From Paraburkholderia sp. ZP32-5 (GTDB lineage Bacteria; Pseudomonadota; Gammaproteobacteria; Burkholderiales; Burkholderiaceae): 64,000 nucleotides of DNA. The stretch covers positions 2,976,001 to 3,040,000 of the forward strand of contig NZ_JAJEJP010000001.1 of the NCBI RefSeq assembly GCF_021390495.1, written 5' to 3'. Below, in pieces: positions 46,346 through 55,676 of this stretch (position 1 is the first letter of the stretch; each line of letters opens with the position of its first letter). Position numbers and translations under genes: made by a program. The notes beneath the pieces are model-generated. The model was not told the origin of the DNA. It did no database searches and worked only from the letters and a program-made list of their open reading frames with translations.

Positions 46346-47737
46346 ATGAAGCGCACTCTTATTGCCGCAGCCGTTCTCGTCGTCGCATCCGGCAGCGCGT
46401 TGGCCGCGCCGCCCAAAGCCTTCCTGTTCAACACCACGGCCGTGGGCGAGATGGTCGGCGTGGAAGGGATGGTTGGACTGTATGGCTGCGTGCACGTATC
46501 GAGCACGGCCGGCGCGGTGATCAACAACAACCAGTCGGTCAACGTGAACGCGACGCTCGATCCGCAGGCGCAGAGCTATCGGACCGGCTCCATCACGACG
46601 AGCTACAACAACCACTCGAGTTCGGTCAAAGGCGCCGGCGCGGCGTTCGCGTTCACGACCCAGAGCCACTCGAGTTCGAGCTCCGGCTCGCAGGGCTTCC
46701 AGGCCTCGGCCGGCTATGCGTACGGCAATCAGAGCGCCAGCGTGACGGGCGGCGGCTATGAAACGAGCCAGCAGGCAGCGGGCATCGCGGGCGGCTTCTC
46801 GCACACGAGCCAGAATTCCGGCGCCCATATCGCGGCGGGCGGCTCGATCGGTGGCGGCTACAACTACAACGTCCACAACACGCCGTCGCACGGCAATGGT
46901 TCGTTCAGCGCGGGCGCGGGTCTGCACGCCGGCTACAACGAATCGAGCTATTCGAACGCGTCGGGTGTAGCCGGTGGCTTCGAAGCCAGCGAAGCATCCG
47001 GACAGGGCCGCGCCTGGGGCTATAGCGCCAACGAAGGCTCCGGCTTCGCGGCGGTCGGCGAACACTCGTCGGGCTACACGCGCAGCCGTTCGTCGTCGAG
47101 CGACGCATACGGCGCCGCATGGGGTGTCGACGCGACGATGGCCACCACCGACGTGACGACTCGCGGCTCGGTCACCGAGCACATCAACACCCAGGCAGCC
47201 GGCACGCTGACTGCGACGACCGGCACCAACGCGGCCACCAACGTGTCGGGCAACCTCGGCGTGAACATCGCGGAAGGCATCAGCAACGCGCAAAGCAACG
47301 ACGTGTCGCTCGCCTCGGTCGACATCGGCAACGTGTTCGGCAATGCGCAGGTCTTCAACAGCCAGTCCACCAGCGGCAGCGCCCGGATCAACAACTTCAA
47401 CCTCAACGCGTCGGTCGGCAACGGCTCGCTGGCGGGAGTAACGGGCAACGTCGGCGTGAACGTCGCATCCGGTATCGGCAACGTGCAGAACAACAGCCTT
47501 GCCGGCGCCGTGACGACGACCTCGCCGGGCAAGGCGATGACGACCGCGATGGACGCCACGGATGACAACTCGCAGACCGCCGCCATGACGGTCCACGGGC
47601 AATTCCAGGGCACCGCGATGCTCGGCAACGACACGCTGCACGGCGCGTCCGGCAACATCGGCGTGAACATCGCCGGCGGCGCGGGCAACCTGCAGCACAA
47701 CGGTCTGGCGATCGCGGCGCTGAACAGCGGCAAGTAA
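46346..47737 (+). CDS. FapC-like major amyloid subunit candidate
   Basis: A 463-residue exported protein with a signal peptide (1-20, MKRTLIAAAVLVVASGSALA). A Ser/Gly/Tyr/Asn-rich middle (about 80-265) resembles low-complexity fibre linkers. Three strong C-terminal repeats follow near residues 300-317 (GNLGVNIAEGISNAQSN), 366-382 (GNVGVNVASGIGNVQNN) and 436-452 (GNIGVNIAGGAGNLQHN), separated by variable linkers. This matches the repeat-linker design and GVN-A-G-N-Q-N motif of FapC as I know it. It is the largest secreted repeat protein of the operon, so it is the best candidate for the fibre subunit. Confidence 0.75.
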   Translation: MKRTLIAAAVLVVASGSALAAPPKAFLFNTTAVGEMVGVEGMVGLYGCVHVSSTAGAVINNNQSVNVNATLDPQAQSYRTGSITTSYNNHSSSVKGAGAAFAFTTQSHSSSSSGSQGFQASAGYAYGNQSASVTGGGYETSQQAAGIAGGFSHTSQNSGAHIAAGGSIGGGYNYNVHNTPSHGNGSFSAGAGLHAGYNESSYSNASGVAGGFEASEASGQGRAWGYSANEGSGFAAVGEHSSGYTRSRSSSSDAYGAAWGVDATMATTDVTTRGSVTEHINTQAAGTLTATTGTNAATNVSGNLGVNIAEGISNAQSNDVSLASVDIGNVFGNAQVFNSQSTSGSARINNFNLNASVGNGSLAGVTGNVGVNVASGIGNVQNNSLAGAVTTTSPGKAMTTAMDATDDNSQTAAMTVHGQFQGTAMLGNDTLHGASGNIGVNIAGGAGNLQHNGLAIAALNSGK

Positions 47738-47842
47738 GGCGCCGGCGCAGCACCGTCGACAGGCGGGCAGAAGCGGGACAGCAGTCGAAGGACGCGCCGG
47801 CGGCCGCAGAAGCCGCCGGCGCGAATCGGGCAGGAGACCAGC

Positions 47843-48556
47843 ATGACCGGGTTGAAGGTGTTCCCGGCGCTACGTTTCGTCGTGGCGCTGGCAGGCTGCG
47901 CGCTGTGCGCGGATTACGCCGCCGCACAGTCGAGCATCGACACGTCCACGTTGATGGGCGTGCCGCTGAAAAAACCGATCCGTTCGATGAAAGACCTGCG
48001 CTACAGCCATGTCGTCAGTCAGCAGTTCGACTACAGCTGCGGCGCGGCGGCGCTCGCCACCCTCCTCAAGTACGGCTACGGGATCGACATTCCGGAAACC
48101 GAACTGATCAGCCGGATGATGGTTTTCTCCACGCCGGAAGTCGTCGTCAAGAACGGCTTTTCGATGCTCGACATGAAGCACTTCGTCGAGACCATCGGTC
48201 TGCGCGGCCGCGGTTTTCGCGTCAACGTCGACGCGCTCCACCACCTTCAGATCCCCGTGATGGTCCTGATGAACATCGACGGGTACGAGCATTTCGTGAT
48301 CGTCAAGCATGCGCAGGACGGCCGCGTGTTCATCGCGGATCCGGCGCTCGGCAATCGCATCGTGCTCGAAGAGGACTTCGCGAAGACCTGGAACGGTCTC
48401 GTGTTCGCGGTCCTCGGCAAACCCTTCAGGGAGGATTCACCGCTGTTGCAGGACAACGAGTCGCTCGCGTTGAAGCTGCGCGCCAACGCGCTAGCAGCCG
48501 GCACCGCCGCGACGCCCTTTTTCGAGTACGGCTTGAACAAGGCAGACATGTTCTGA
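47843..48556 (+). CDS. C39 family cysteine peptidase, FapD-like
   Basis: A 237-residue exported peptidase with a signal peptide (about 1-28). C39-type catalytic residues are visible: Cys66 in FDYSCGAAALATLLKYGYG, His150 in GYEHFVIVKH and Asp166 in FIADPALGN. It stands alone without an ABC-transporter domain, as FapD does in Pseudomonas. It probably processes other proteins of the operon in the periplasm; the substrate is inferred. It lies between the fibre-subunit gene and another secreted protein gene, 7 bp from the latter. Confidence 0.9.
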   Translation: MTGLKVFPALRFVVALAGCALCADYAAAQSSIDTSTLMGVPLKKPIRSMKDLRYSHVVSQQFDYSCGAAALATLLKYGYGIDIPETELISRMMVFSTPEVVVKNGFSMLDMKHFVETIGLRGRGFRVNVDALHHLQIPVMVLMNIDGYEHFVIVKHAQDGRVFIADPALGNRIVLEEDFAKTWNGLVFAVLGKPFREDSPLLQDNESLALKLRANALAAGTAATPFFEYGLNKADMF

Positions 48557-48563
48557 ACCCATC

Positions 48564-49400
48564 ATGAAGTCACTCCTCAATCCGCTCGGGTTCGTCCTCT
48601 GCGCCGCCGCCTGCGGCGCAAGCGGCGTGGCCTATGCGTCGGACGGCGCCGCCTCGCCGCCGACGCTCGAGCTTTCCGCGCCGCGCGATCCCGCGGCCGC
48701 GCCGCTCAAGGTGCAGCTCGTCGGCGACGACGTGCTCGCGACCCAGACCGGCAAGTACGCCGGCGCGACGATGATCTCCGGCTTCGTGCTCAACGTCATT
48801 TCGCAATGGCACTTGCCCAACGGCGTCAACGCGCTCGCCGAGGGATCGCTCAGCGCCACGCGTAACCGCGCCGGCCAGATGACGAGTTCCGTCAGCACGT
48901 CGGCGAGCGTAACCGGCGGCTCGTACGGCCGCGGCGGCCACGGTGGCCATGCGGGCAACGGCGGCGATTGGGGCGCCAACCCCAATGCGTCCGTCAGCGG
49001 CGGCCAGAGCATCAGCGTGAACGGCGTGTCGCAGATCACCCAGGTGGCCGGCGACCGCAACAGCGGCACCAACTCAGCGTTGATCGATTTCAGCAACAGC
49101 GCGATGACACCCGCCGGCCCCGCCACCGCACCGTCGGCGATGGCCAGCAATTCGACCGGCTCGGTAAAAGCCGGCATTTCGTTCGGCAGCGGCGGCGTCA
49201 GCGTCGCGCTGCAGACACCCGCTGGGCTCGCCACCCAGACTATCGCGCCGGGCAGCGGACAGATCGCCCAGCTGCTGCAGATTGCAGGCAATAACCAGCA
49301 AGTCGCCAACGCCCTGCAACTGCATCTGCAAACCCAGCAGATGTCGGCCGCGATGCTTCGCCAGCTCGGCGTACTACAGGCACTGCAAAACAGGAGATGA
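48564..49400 (+). CDS. Secreted Gly/Ser-rich protein of Fap-like cluster
   Basis: A 278-residue exported protein with a signal peptide (about 1-25). Residues 51-70 (QLVGDDVLATQTGKYAGATM) carry the D-x-x-L cassette shared with other cluster proteins. A His/Gly stretch (YGRGGHGGHAGNGG) lies near residue 122. The C-terminal part (about 220-278) is a Gln-rich amphipathic helix, IAGNNQQVANALQLHLQTQQ. No known family is recognised. Its position between the FapD-like and FapF-like genes corresponds to FapE in Pseudomonas, but sequence similarity is not evident. Confidence 0.72.
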   Translation: MKSLLNPLGFVLCAAACGASGVAYASDGAASPPTLELSAPRDPAAAPLKVQLVGDDVLATQTGKYAGATMISGFVLNVISQWHLPNGVNALAEGSLSATRNRAGQMTSSVSTSASVTGGSYGRGGHGGHAGNGGDWGANPNASVSGGQSISVNGVSQITQVAGDRNSGTNSALIDFSNSAMTPAGPATAPSAMASNSTGSVKAGISFGSGGVSVALQTPAGLATQTIAPGSGQIAQLLQIAGNNQQVANALQLHLQTQQMSAAMLRQLGVLQALQNRR

Positions 49401-49499
49401 AGGCGGGCCGCCACCCGCCGCCGGCAGCACATGCAGGGAAGACACGGCCGCGCACTCGGCAGTCGGAGCGCGCGGCCGGACCACCGGGGGAGTAAGAAG

Positions 49500-50960
49500 A
49501 TGAAAAACGTGTTATCGACCAGGGCGCCGCGCATGGCGCTGGCGGCCATTCCGGCCGCCGTCATGCTATGCGCCCTTTCGCAGACGGCGAGCGCGCAGGC
49601 GCTCGCCGGTCAATCTCTGGAAGACAGACTGAATACTCTGATGCGGGTCGTCGACGAACAGCAGCGGCAAATCCATTCACTCGAGCGCCAGGTCACGCAG
49701 CTCGAGATGGCGCAGCGCGGCCGCGGCATGCCGGGCACCGGCGCGCCCGCGGGCAGCGAGGCGGTCGCCGAGCAGCCCGGCGCCGACGGTCTGCCGATGC
49801 CGTTGCCGCCGCTCGCGCAGGCAACGCCAGGCGCGCCCGCGCCGGGCGGTGCCACGGGCACCGCGACCGGCGTGCCGGTCAATCCGCCGTCGCCCGACGG
49901 CAGCAGTGCCGGCAACACCGCGAGCAGCGGCCCGGGCGGCCTGCCGCCGGCCACCGACGGCAGCGGCGCGGTCGGCCAGACCCAGCGCGCGGCCGAGCCG
50001 GTGCGCACCCAGGCCGAGCAGGCGGTCGTGCAGCGCGAGCACGCGCCGCTGTTCGACCACAAGCTGACGATGGACTTCGGTATCAGCGATACCTACTACG
50101 ATCGACGCCAACTGCAGTTGTCGGGCTTCCTCGCGCTCGATGCGATCTTTCTCGGCAACATCAATCTCGGCCAGACCAAGTCGCACCAGTTGATGGCGGA
50201 CCTCGACACGCGCTACGGCCTGACCGACCGGATCAGCGTCGACGTCGACGTGCCGTACATCTACCGGCGCAGCAACTTCATCGTCGGCGGCGCGGGCGGC
50301 GCGGCCAGCACGCTGTCGGACGCGACGGTGTCGAGCCACGACATCGGCGACGTGAACTTCGGCATCTACTACCAGTTCCTGAAGGAAACCAACAGCATGC
50401 CGGACGTGGTCGGCAGCCTGCGCTTCAAGGCGCCGACCGGCAGCTCGCCGTTCGGCCAGAAGGTCGTGCAGATCGACGCGAACAACACCAATCTGGTCGC
50501 GCCGACCGAGCTGCCGACCGGCACCGGCTTCTGGAACATCACGGCGGGCGTGTCGGTGCTGAAGACCTACGACCCGGTCGTACTGTTCGGTAGCGTTTCC
50601 TATACGTACAACATCGCGCGTTCGTTCGCGGACATCTCGTCGGTAGAGGGGCAGGTCGAACCGGCGACGGTCAAGCTCGGCGACATCGTGCAGTTCGGCG
50701 GCGGCGTCGCGCTGGCGTTCTCCGACAAGGATTCGGCCAGCATCTCGTTCACGATGGCGCTCGAACCCGAATCGAAGACCCGTGCGCCGGGCGGCTCCTA
50801 CACCGGCGTGCCGGGCAGCGAAACGACGGCCGCGGTAATGAATTTTGGCTTGAACCACGTGGTGAACAAGCACCTGACCATCAACGGCGCAGTATCGATC
50901 GGGCTCACGCCCGATGCGCCGAACTTCGTGGTCGGGCTGCGGTTTCCCTACACCTTCTAA
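49500..50960 (+). CDS. Outer-membrane barrel with coiled coil, FapF-like
   Basis: A 486-residue exported protein. A signal peptide (about 12-32) is followed by a coiled coil (about 40-70, LEDRLNTLMRVVDEQQRQIH) and a Gly/Pro/Ala/Ser linker (about 75-175). A long beta-rich domain from about 195 ends in the classic outer-membrane signature FVVGLRFPYTF with C-terminal Phe. This order matches FapF, the gated outer-membrane pore that secretes Fap fibre proteins. Start at 49500 after GGGGGAG. Confidence 0.82.
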   Translation: MKNVLSTRAPRMALAAIPAAVMLCALSQTASAQALAGQSLEDRLNTLMRVVDEQQRQIHSLERQVTQLEMAQRGRGMPGTGAPAGSEAVAEQPGADGLPMPLPPLAQATPGAPAPGGATGTATGVPVNPPSPDGSSAGNTASSGPGGLPPATDGSGAVGQTQRAAEPVRTQAEQAVVQREHAPLFDHKLTMDFGISDTYYDRRQLQLSGFLALDAIFLGNINLGQTKSHQLMADLDTRYGLTDRISVDVDVPYIYRRSNFIVGGAGGAASTLSDATVSSHDIGDVNFGIYYQFLKETNSMPDVVGSLRFKAPTGSSPFGQKVVQIDANNTNLVAPTELPTGTGFWNITAGVSVLKTYDPVVLFGSVSYTYNIARSFADISSVEGQVEPATVKLGDIVQFGGGVALAFSDKDSASISFTMALEPESKTRAPGGSYTGVPGSETTAAVMNFGLNHVVNKHLTINGAVSIGLTPDAPNFVVGLRFPYTF

Positions 50961-50985
50961 GCTGTCCAACGATGCGAGGTCGAAC

Positions 50986-52617
50986 GTGCGTGAATCACCT
51001 CATCTGACCAGTGTGGGCTCCGTGGCGGCAGCGGGATCGCATCTGTCGCTCGCGTCGCCGAAGGAGCGCGGCGGTGCGCTGCCCGCCGATGCATCTGCTT
51101 ATTTGCCGACCAGCTCACCCACCGATTCATCAGCCGACTCGGCCGCTCATTCGCTGGCGGACGGCGCGCCGGATCTGCCGATGGCGGCGGTGCGCCGCGT
51201 AGCCGCCTGCGCGGCCGCGCCCGCCGAACATGCGCAACTCGAGCGCCAGTTGCTGTACGTCGCGCGCACGCCGGACGAAACCCTCGTCGCGCATCTGAAA
51301 AGCCGCGGCTGGCGGGTCGTTGCCGCGCGCTCCGCGCACGAACTCGGCCGGCTCGTGAAGCCCGATATGGCCTGCGCGGGCATCGTCGATCTGGCGAGCT
51401 TCGCGCCGCGCGACATCGGCGGGCTCGAGACCAGCCTGCGTCAGCAGCAGGTCGGCTGGATCGCGCTCGCGAGCGCCGAGCGGCTCAACGATCCGCTGGT
51501 GCGGCGGCTGGTGCGCCACTACTGCTTCGACTTCGTCAAGCTGCCGGTCGCGCACGCGACGATCGATTACCTCGCCGCCCACGCGTTCGGCATGGTCACG
51601 CTGTGCGATCCGGAAGTCGCGCCGCCCGTCAGCGAATCCGGCGACGAGGAAATGGTCGGCACCTGCGAGGCGATGCAGCAGCTCTTTCGGACGATCCGCA
51701 AGGTCGCGAACACCGACGCGAGCGTGTTCATCTCCGGCGAATCGGGCACCGGCAAGGAGCTGACCGCGCTCGCGATCCACGAGCGCTCGCCGCGCCGCAA
51801 GGCGATGTTCACGGCGATCAACTGCGGCGCGATTCCGCATCATCTGCTGCAATCGGAGCTGTTCGGCTACGAGCGCGGCGCGTTTACCGGCGCGAATCAG
51901 CGCAAGATCGGCAGCGTCGAAGCCGCCGATGGCGGCACGCTGTTTCTCGACGAAATCGGCGATCTACCGCTGGAGAGCCAGGCGAGCCTGCTGCGCTTCC
52001 TGCAGGAAGGCAAGATCGAGCGGCTGGGCGGGCGCGAGTCGATTCCGGTCGACGTGCGGATCATCTCGGCGACTCACGTCGATCTCGACTGCGCGATGCG
52101 CGACGGCCAGTTCCGCGCCGACCTGTTTCATCGGCTGTGCGTGCTGCGCGTCGACGAGCCGCCGCTGCGCGCGCGCGGCAAGGACATCGAAATTCTCGCG
52201 CATCACATCCTGCACAAGTTCAAGACCGACAACGCGCGCAAGATTCGCGGCTTCACGCCGTCGGCAATCGAAGCGCTTTACAACTACAACTGGCCAGGCA
52301 ATGTGCGCGAGTTGATCAACCGCGTGCGCCGCGCGATCGTAATGGCCGAGAACAAGCTGATTTCCGCCGAGGATCTCGATCTGGCCGGCTTCACCGAGCA
52401 GGAAAGCATGACGCTCACGCAGGTGCGCGAGGCCGCGGAGAAACGCGCGATCGAGGCGGCATTGCTGCGCCATCGGCACCGCCTGAACGAGGCGGCGACG
52501 GACTTGAATATTTCGCGGGTCACGCTGTATCGGTTGATGGGCGTGCATGGCTTGCGCGAGCCGGGTGGCGCCGATGACAAGGGAGCACCGGCGGCGGACG
52601 AGCCGGCGCGGGGGTGA
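50986..52617 (+). CDS. VpsR-type sigma-54-dependent activator (copy 2)
   Basis: A 543-residue enhancer-binding protein, paralogous over its length to the activator at 42557-43951. The N-terminal receiver-like domain starts near residue 85 (LERQLLYVARTPDETLVAHL), preceded by an extra Ser/Ala-rich leader. Walker A GESGTGKE, the GAFTGA loop and GGTLFLDEIGDLP are intact, and a Fis-type helix-turn-helix (LNEAATDLNISRVTLYRLM) lies near the C-terminus. The GTG at 50986 behind GAGG is preferred; the ATG at 51181 would remove most of the leader. It begins 25 bp after the FapF-like gene and is probably in the operon. Confidence 0.9.
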   Translation: MRESPHLTSVGSVAAAGSHLSLASPKERGGALPADASAYLPTSSPTDSSADSAAHSLADGAPDLPMAAVRRVAACAAAPAEHAQLERQLLYVARTPDETLVAHLKSRGWRVVAARSAHELGRLVKPDMACAGIVDLASFAPRDIGGLETSLRQQQVGWIALASAERLNDPLVRRLVRHYCFDFVKLPVAHATIDYLAAHAFGMVTLCDPEVAPPVSESGDEEMVGTCEAMQQLFRTIRKVANTDASVFISGESGTGKELTALAIHERSPRRKAMFTAINCGAIPHHLLQSELFGYERGAFTGANQRKIGSVEAADGGTLFLDEIGDLPLESQASLLRFLQEGKIERLGGRESIPVDVRIISATHVDLDCAMRDGQFRADLFHRLCVLRVDEPPLRARGKDIEILAHHILHKFKTDNARKIRGFTPSAIEALYNYNWPGNVRELINRVRRAIVMAENKLISAEDLDLAGFTEQESMTLTQVREAAEKRAIEAALLRHRHRLNEAATDLNISRVTLYRLMGVHGLREPGGADDKGAPAADEPARG

Positions 52618-52701
52618 GAGCACGGATGAGAGCGCGGGTGAGCGGAGTGGGTAAGAGCGCGTCGGGTAGAATCGCCCGGTTACCCTCCCTTTTCCCATTC
52701 G

Positions 52702-53202
52702 ATGACGACGCTCACCCTGATCGTCGCTCGCGCCAGTAACGGCGTGATCGGCCGCGACAACGAGTTGCCCTGGCGACTGCCCGAAGACCTCAGGTTCTTC
52801 AAGCGCACGACGATGGGCGCGCCCATCATCATGGGGCGCAAGACGCATGAGTCGATCGGCCGGCCACTTCCGGGACGCCGCAATATCGTCGTGACGCGCG
52901 ATGCCTCACGGCGCTTTCAGGGTTGCGACACCGCCACCAATCTCGACGACGCGCTGCGGCTCGCCGCGCAGGATCAGGCGCCGCAAGCGTTTCTGATTGG
53001 CGGCGCGCAGTTGTACGAGGAAGGGCTGCGTCACGCGGACAAGCTGATCGTCACCGAGATTGCCGCCGACTTCGACGGCGACGCGACCTTCCCCGCGATC
53101 GACAAAAACCTGTGGGAAGAGATCGCGCGCGAAGCGCATCACTCGAACGCGCCGAACGATTTCGACTACGCGTTCGTCACGTATCAGCGCCGGGACGTCT
53201 GA
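52702..53202 (+). CDS. folA: Dihydrofolate reductase
   Basis: A 166-residue DHFR, which reduces dihydrofolate for thymidylate and one-carbon metabolism. The N-terminal [21 protein letters not shown] has the substrate-binding [11 protein letters not shown] following, then [20 protein letters not shown] and [13 protein letters not shown]. Length is standard and no key residue is missing. It is followed by a strong terminator and pairs functionally with thyA on the other side of the amyloid-like block. Confidence 0.97.
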   Translation: MTTLTLIVARASNGVIGRDNELPWRLPEDLRFFKRTTMGAPIIMGRKTHESIGRPLPGRRNIVVTRDASRRFQGCDTATNLDDALRLAAQDQAPQAFLIGGAQLYEEGLRHADKLIVTEIAADFDGDATFPAIDKNLWEEIAREAHHSNAPNDFDYAFVTYQRRDV

Positions 53203-53266
53203 GGGTCGCGGCAGCGGGTCTGATCGAGCGGCGCAACACGACGCGGCGCCACGCAACGTGCCAATG

Positions 53267-53305
53267 AAAAACGCCACGCAAGTTTCGTTGCGTGGCGTTT
53301 TTTTT
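53267..53305. terminator. Bidirectional intrinsic terminator
   Basis: A perfect 15-bp stem, AAAAACGCCACGCAA with TTGCGTGGCGTTTTT, around the loop GTTTCG, between the convergent folA and pmbA genes. Confidence 0.95.
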
Positions 53306-53363
53306 ATTACTGCCGGTAGCTGCCGGTCTCGCGGAGTCATGCACCCCGCGCAGTTCTCGCGGC

Positions 53364-54734
53364 TTACTGCCCCGCGATCGTCATCTTCTCGATCAGCACC
53401 GAGCCGATCTGCTTCGTGCCGCGCGTGATCGTGTCCGAGCCGATCGCGACGATATGGCGGAACATCTCCTGCAGCGTGCTCGCGACCGTGATTTCCTCGA
53501 CCGGATACTGGATCTTGCCGTTCTCGACCCAGAAGCCCGACGCACCGCGCGAGTAGTCGCCGGTCACGTAGTTGACGCCCTGCCCCATCAGTTCGGTCAG
53601 CAGCAGACCGGTGCCGAGTTTTTTCAGCATTTCCTCGAAGTCGTCTTCAGGACGCGTGTTGCTGCTGAGCAGCGACAGATTGTGCGAGCCGCCCGCGTTG
53701 CCGGTGGTCTGCATGCCGAGCTTGCGCGCCGAGTACGTGGACAGGAAGTAGCCCTCGACCACACCATCCTTGACGACCGAGCGCTGGCGCGTGCGCACGC
53801 CTTCTTCGTCGAACGGCGCGCTGCCCATCGCGCGCGCGACGTGCGGATCCTCGACTACCTGCACGTGCGGCGCGAACACCGGCTTGCCGAGACTGTCGAC
53901 CAGGAACGAAGTCTTGCGATACAGCGCACCGCCGCTCGTCGCCTGCACGAATGCGCCGAGCAGACCGGCCGCGAGCGGCGCCTCGAACAGCACCGGCACC
54001 TTGCGCGTATCGAGCCCGCGCGCGCCGATACGCGCGAGCGCGCGCTGCGCGGCATAGCGGCCGACCGCTTCGGGATTCGCGAGTTCGTCGGCGCTGCGCG
54101 TCGACGTGTACCAGTCGTCGCGCTGCATGTTGCGGCCGCTGCCGGCGATCGGCGCGCACGCGATGTAGTGGCGCGAATACGGATAGCCGGCGAGGAAGCC
54201 GCGCGAGGTCGCCAGCACGAACTGCGAGTGCTGCGCCGATACGCTCGCGCCTTCCGAGTTCTTGATTTGCGGATCGGTCGCGAACGCGGCGTCTTCGGCG
54301 CGGCGCGCGATTTCGACCGCTTCGTCGGCGGACAGATTCCACGGGTGATACAGATCGAGATCGCGCGGTGCGGTTTCGAGCAGTTCGGCTTCGGCGAGGC
54401 CCGCGCAATCGTCTTCGGCGGTGAAGCGCGCGATGTTGTAGGCCGCCGCGACCGTATCTTTCAATGCCTGCGGCGAGAAGTCCGACGTGCTCGCGTTGCC
54501 GCGCTTGTTGCCGATGAACACCGTCACGCCGACCATCTTGTCGCGGTTGTGCTCGATCGTCTCGACTTCGCCGCGGCGCACCGAGACCGACAGGCCGTCG
54601 CCCTCGGAGATTTCGGTTGCGGCGTCGGTGCCGCCGAGCGCCTTCGCGTGACGGAGGATGTCCGAGGCGATTTCCTTCAGTTCATCCTGGGTATGCGGAA
54701 AAAAGCGCTGCTTGACGTCCATGTCTGCTGCCAT
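53364..54734 (-). CDS. pmbA: Metalloprotease PmbA (TldE)
   Basis: A 456-residue PmbA/TldE protein, the partner of TldD in a heterodimeric protease that matures peptide antibiotics such as microcin B17 and degrades CcdA. TldE is the non-metal subunit. Family segments are [39 protein letters not shown] and the C-terminal [20 protein letters not shown]. Start at MAADMDVKQ (54734). An upstream open frame continues to 55829 but overlaps darP and has no coding support. Confidence 0.95.
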   Translation of the reverse strand: MAADMDVKQRFFPHTQDELKEIASDILRHAKALGGTDAATEISEGDGLSVSVRRGEVETIEHNRDKMVGVTVFIGNKRGNASTSDFSPQALKDTVAAAYNIARFTAEDDCAGLAEAELLETAPRDLDLYHPWNLSADEAVEIARRAEDAAFATDPQIKNSEGASVSAQHSQFVLATSRGFLAGYPYSRHYIACAPIAGSGRNMQRDDWYTSTRSADELANPEAVGRYAAQRALARIGARGLDTRKVPVLFEAPLAAGLLGAFVQATSGGALYRKTSFLVDSLGKPVFAPHVQVVEDPHVARAMGSAPFDEEGVRTRQRSVVKDGVVEGYFLSTYSARKLGMQTTGNAGGSHNLSLLSSNTRPEDDFEEMLKKLGTGLLLTELMGQGVNYVTGDYSRGASGFWVENGKIQYPVEEITVASTLQEMFRHIVAIGSDTITRGTKQIGSVLIEKMTIAGQ

Positions 54735-55052
54735 TGTCGTTGCCGTCCTGTTCGGGGCCGCGCGGCCCTGGGTATGCGCACCGTGTTCGCCCGATGCCAC
54801 GCGAAGGCGTGCGCATCGACGCATCAGTGCGGAAGAAATGCATCCCGCGATCATAGCAAGGTACGCGGCGCCGCACCTGGCATTCGCGGCACGATACGTG
54901 GGCTCGGCGCGGACTTTGTTCGGGGCCGCCGAAGGCTCGCTTGCGTGGCGCGAGGATGGACCACGATGGCCCGCCACGAGGCGGCGCAAATCGGCGCAAA
55001 CCGACGAGGAGCGGTTCAGGCCGGACGGGCGCGGCACGTTACAATACGCGCC
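54735..55052. promoter_or_regulatory. Divergent intergenic region, pmbA / darP
   Basis: 318 bp between divergent starts. TACAAT at 55040-55045 lies only 7 bp before the darP ATG, which would place transcription start at or next to the start codon. No clear -35 is present. Nothing else is seen. Confidence 0.4.
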
Positions 55053-55676
55053 ATGACACGCAAAACCCGCATTCAACCGATCGAATCCGTCGTGACGGAA
55101 GTCGACGAGAACGGTTACGACCGTCCGAGCAAATCCCAGGTCAAGCGCGAAATGCAGGCGCTGCAGGATCTGGGCTCGGAGCTGATCGCGCTGCCCAAGG
55201 ACGCGCTCAAGCGCATGCCGATGCCTGAAAAGCTCGACGATGCGGTGCGCGAGGCGCGCCGCATCACCGATCACGAGGGCAAGCGCCGCCAGGTGCAGTA
55301 CGTCGGCCGCGTGATGCGCTCGCTGCTGGACACGGAAACCGCCGCGCTGCGCACCGCGCTCGACACCTACAAGGGCGTCAACAAGGCGGAAACGGCGAAG
55401 CTGCACTGGATCGAACGCACTCGCGAGAAACTGCTCGCTGACGACGCCGCGCTGACCGAATTCATCCGCCGGCATCCGAACGCCGATCCGCAAGAGGGCC
55501 GCACGCTGATCCGCAACGCGCGCAAGGAAGCGCAGCAGAACAAGCCGCCGCGCTACTTCCGCGAACTGTTCCAGTGGATCAAGAGCGCGGCCGGCGCGGA
55601 CGATGAGGCCGATGCCGGCGACGCGCATCACGCAGACCTCCCTCCGGAAGACGACGATGACGACCGCGAAGCCTGA
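55053..55676 (+). CDS. darP: Ribosome biogenesis factor DarP (YjgA, DUF615)
   Basis: A 207-residue protein of the DUF615/YjgA family, now known as DarP, which assists late 50S subunit assembly. Key segments are [20 protein letters not shown] near the N-terminus and [11 protein letters not shown] in the middle. The C-terminus is an acidic tail of Asp/Glu. It is all-helical by composition. Its last 20 bases overlap the mog start. It is divergent from pmbA, as in many proteobacteria. Confidence 0.94.
   Translation: MTRKTRIQPIESVVTEVDENGYDRPSKSQVKREMQALQDLGSELIALPKDALKRMPMPEKLDDAVREARRITDHEGKRRQVQYVGRVMRSLLDTETAALRTALDTYKGVNKAETAKLHWIERTREKLLADDAALTEFIRRHPNADPQEGRTLIRNARKEAQQNKPPRYFRELFQWIKSAAGADDEADAGDAHHADLPPEDDDDDREA

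Noticed and set aside
46346..47737. Repeat protein as a curli subunit (CsgA type)
   Set aside because: Repeats follow the GVN-x-A-x-G-x-x-N-x-Q-x-N pattern instead of the curlin S-x5-Q-x-G-x-x-N-x5-Q pattern. No csgG, csgE or csgF-like gene is present, while a C39 peptidase and a coiled-coil barrel are.
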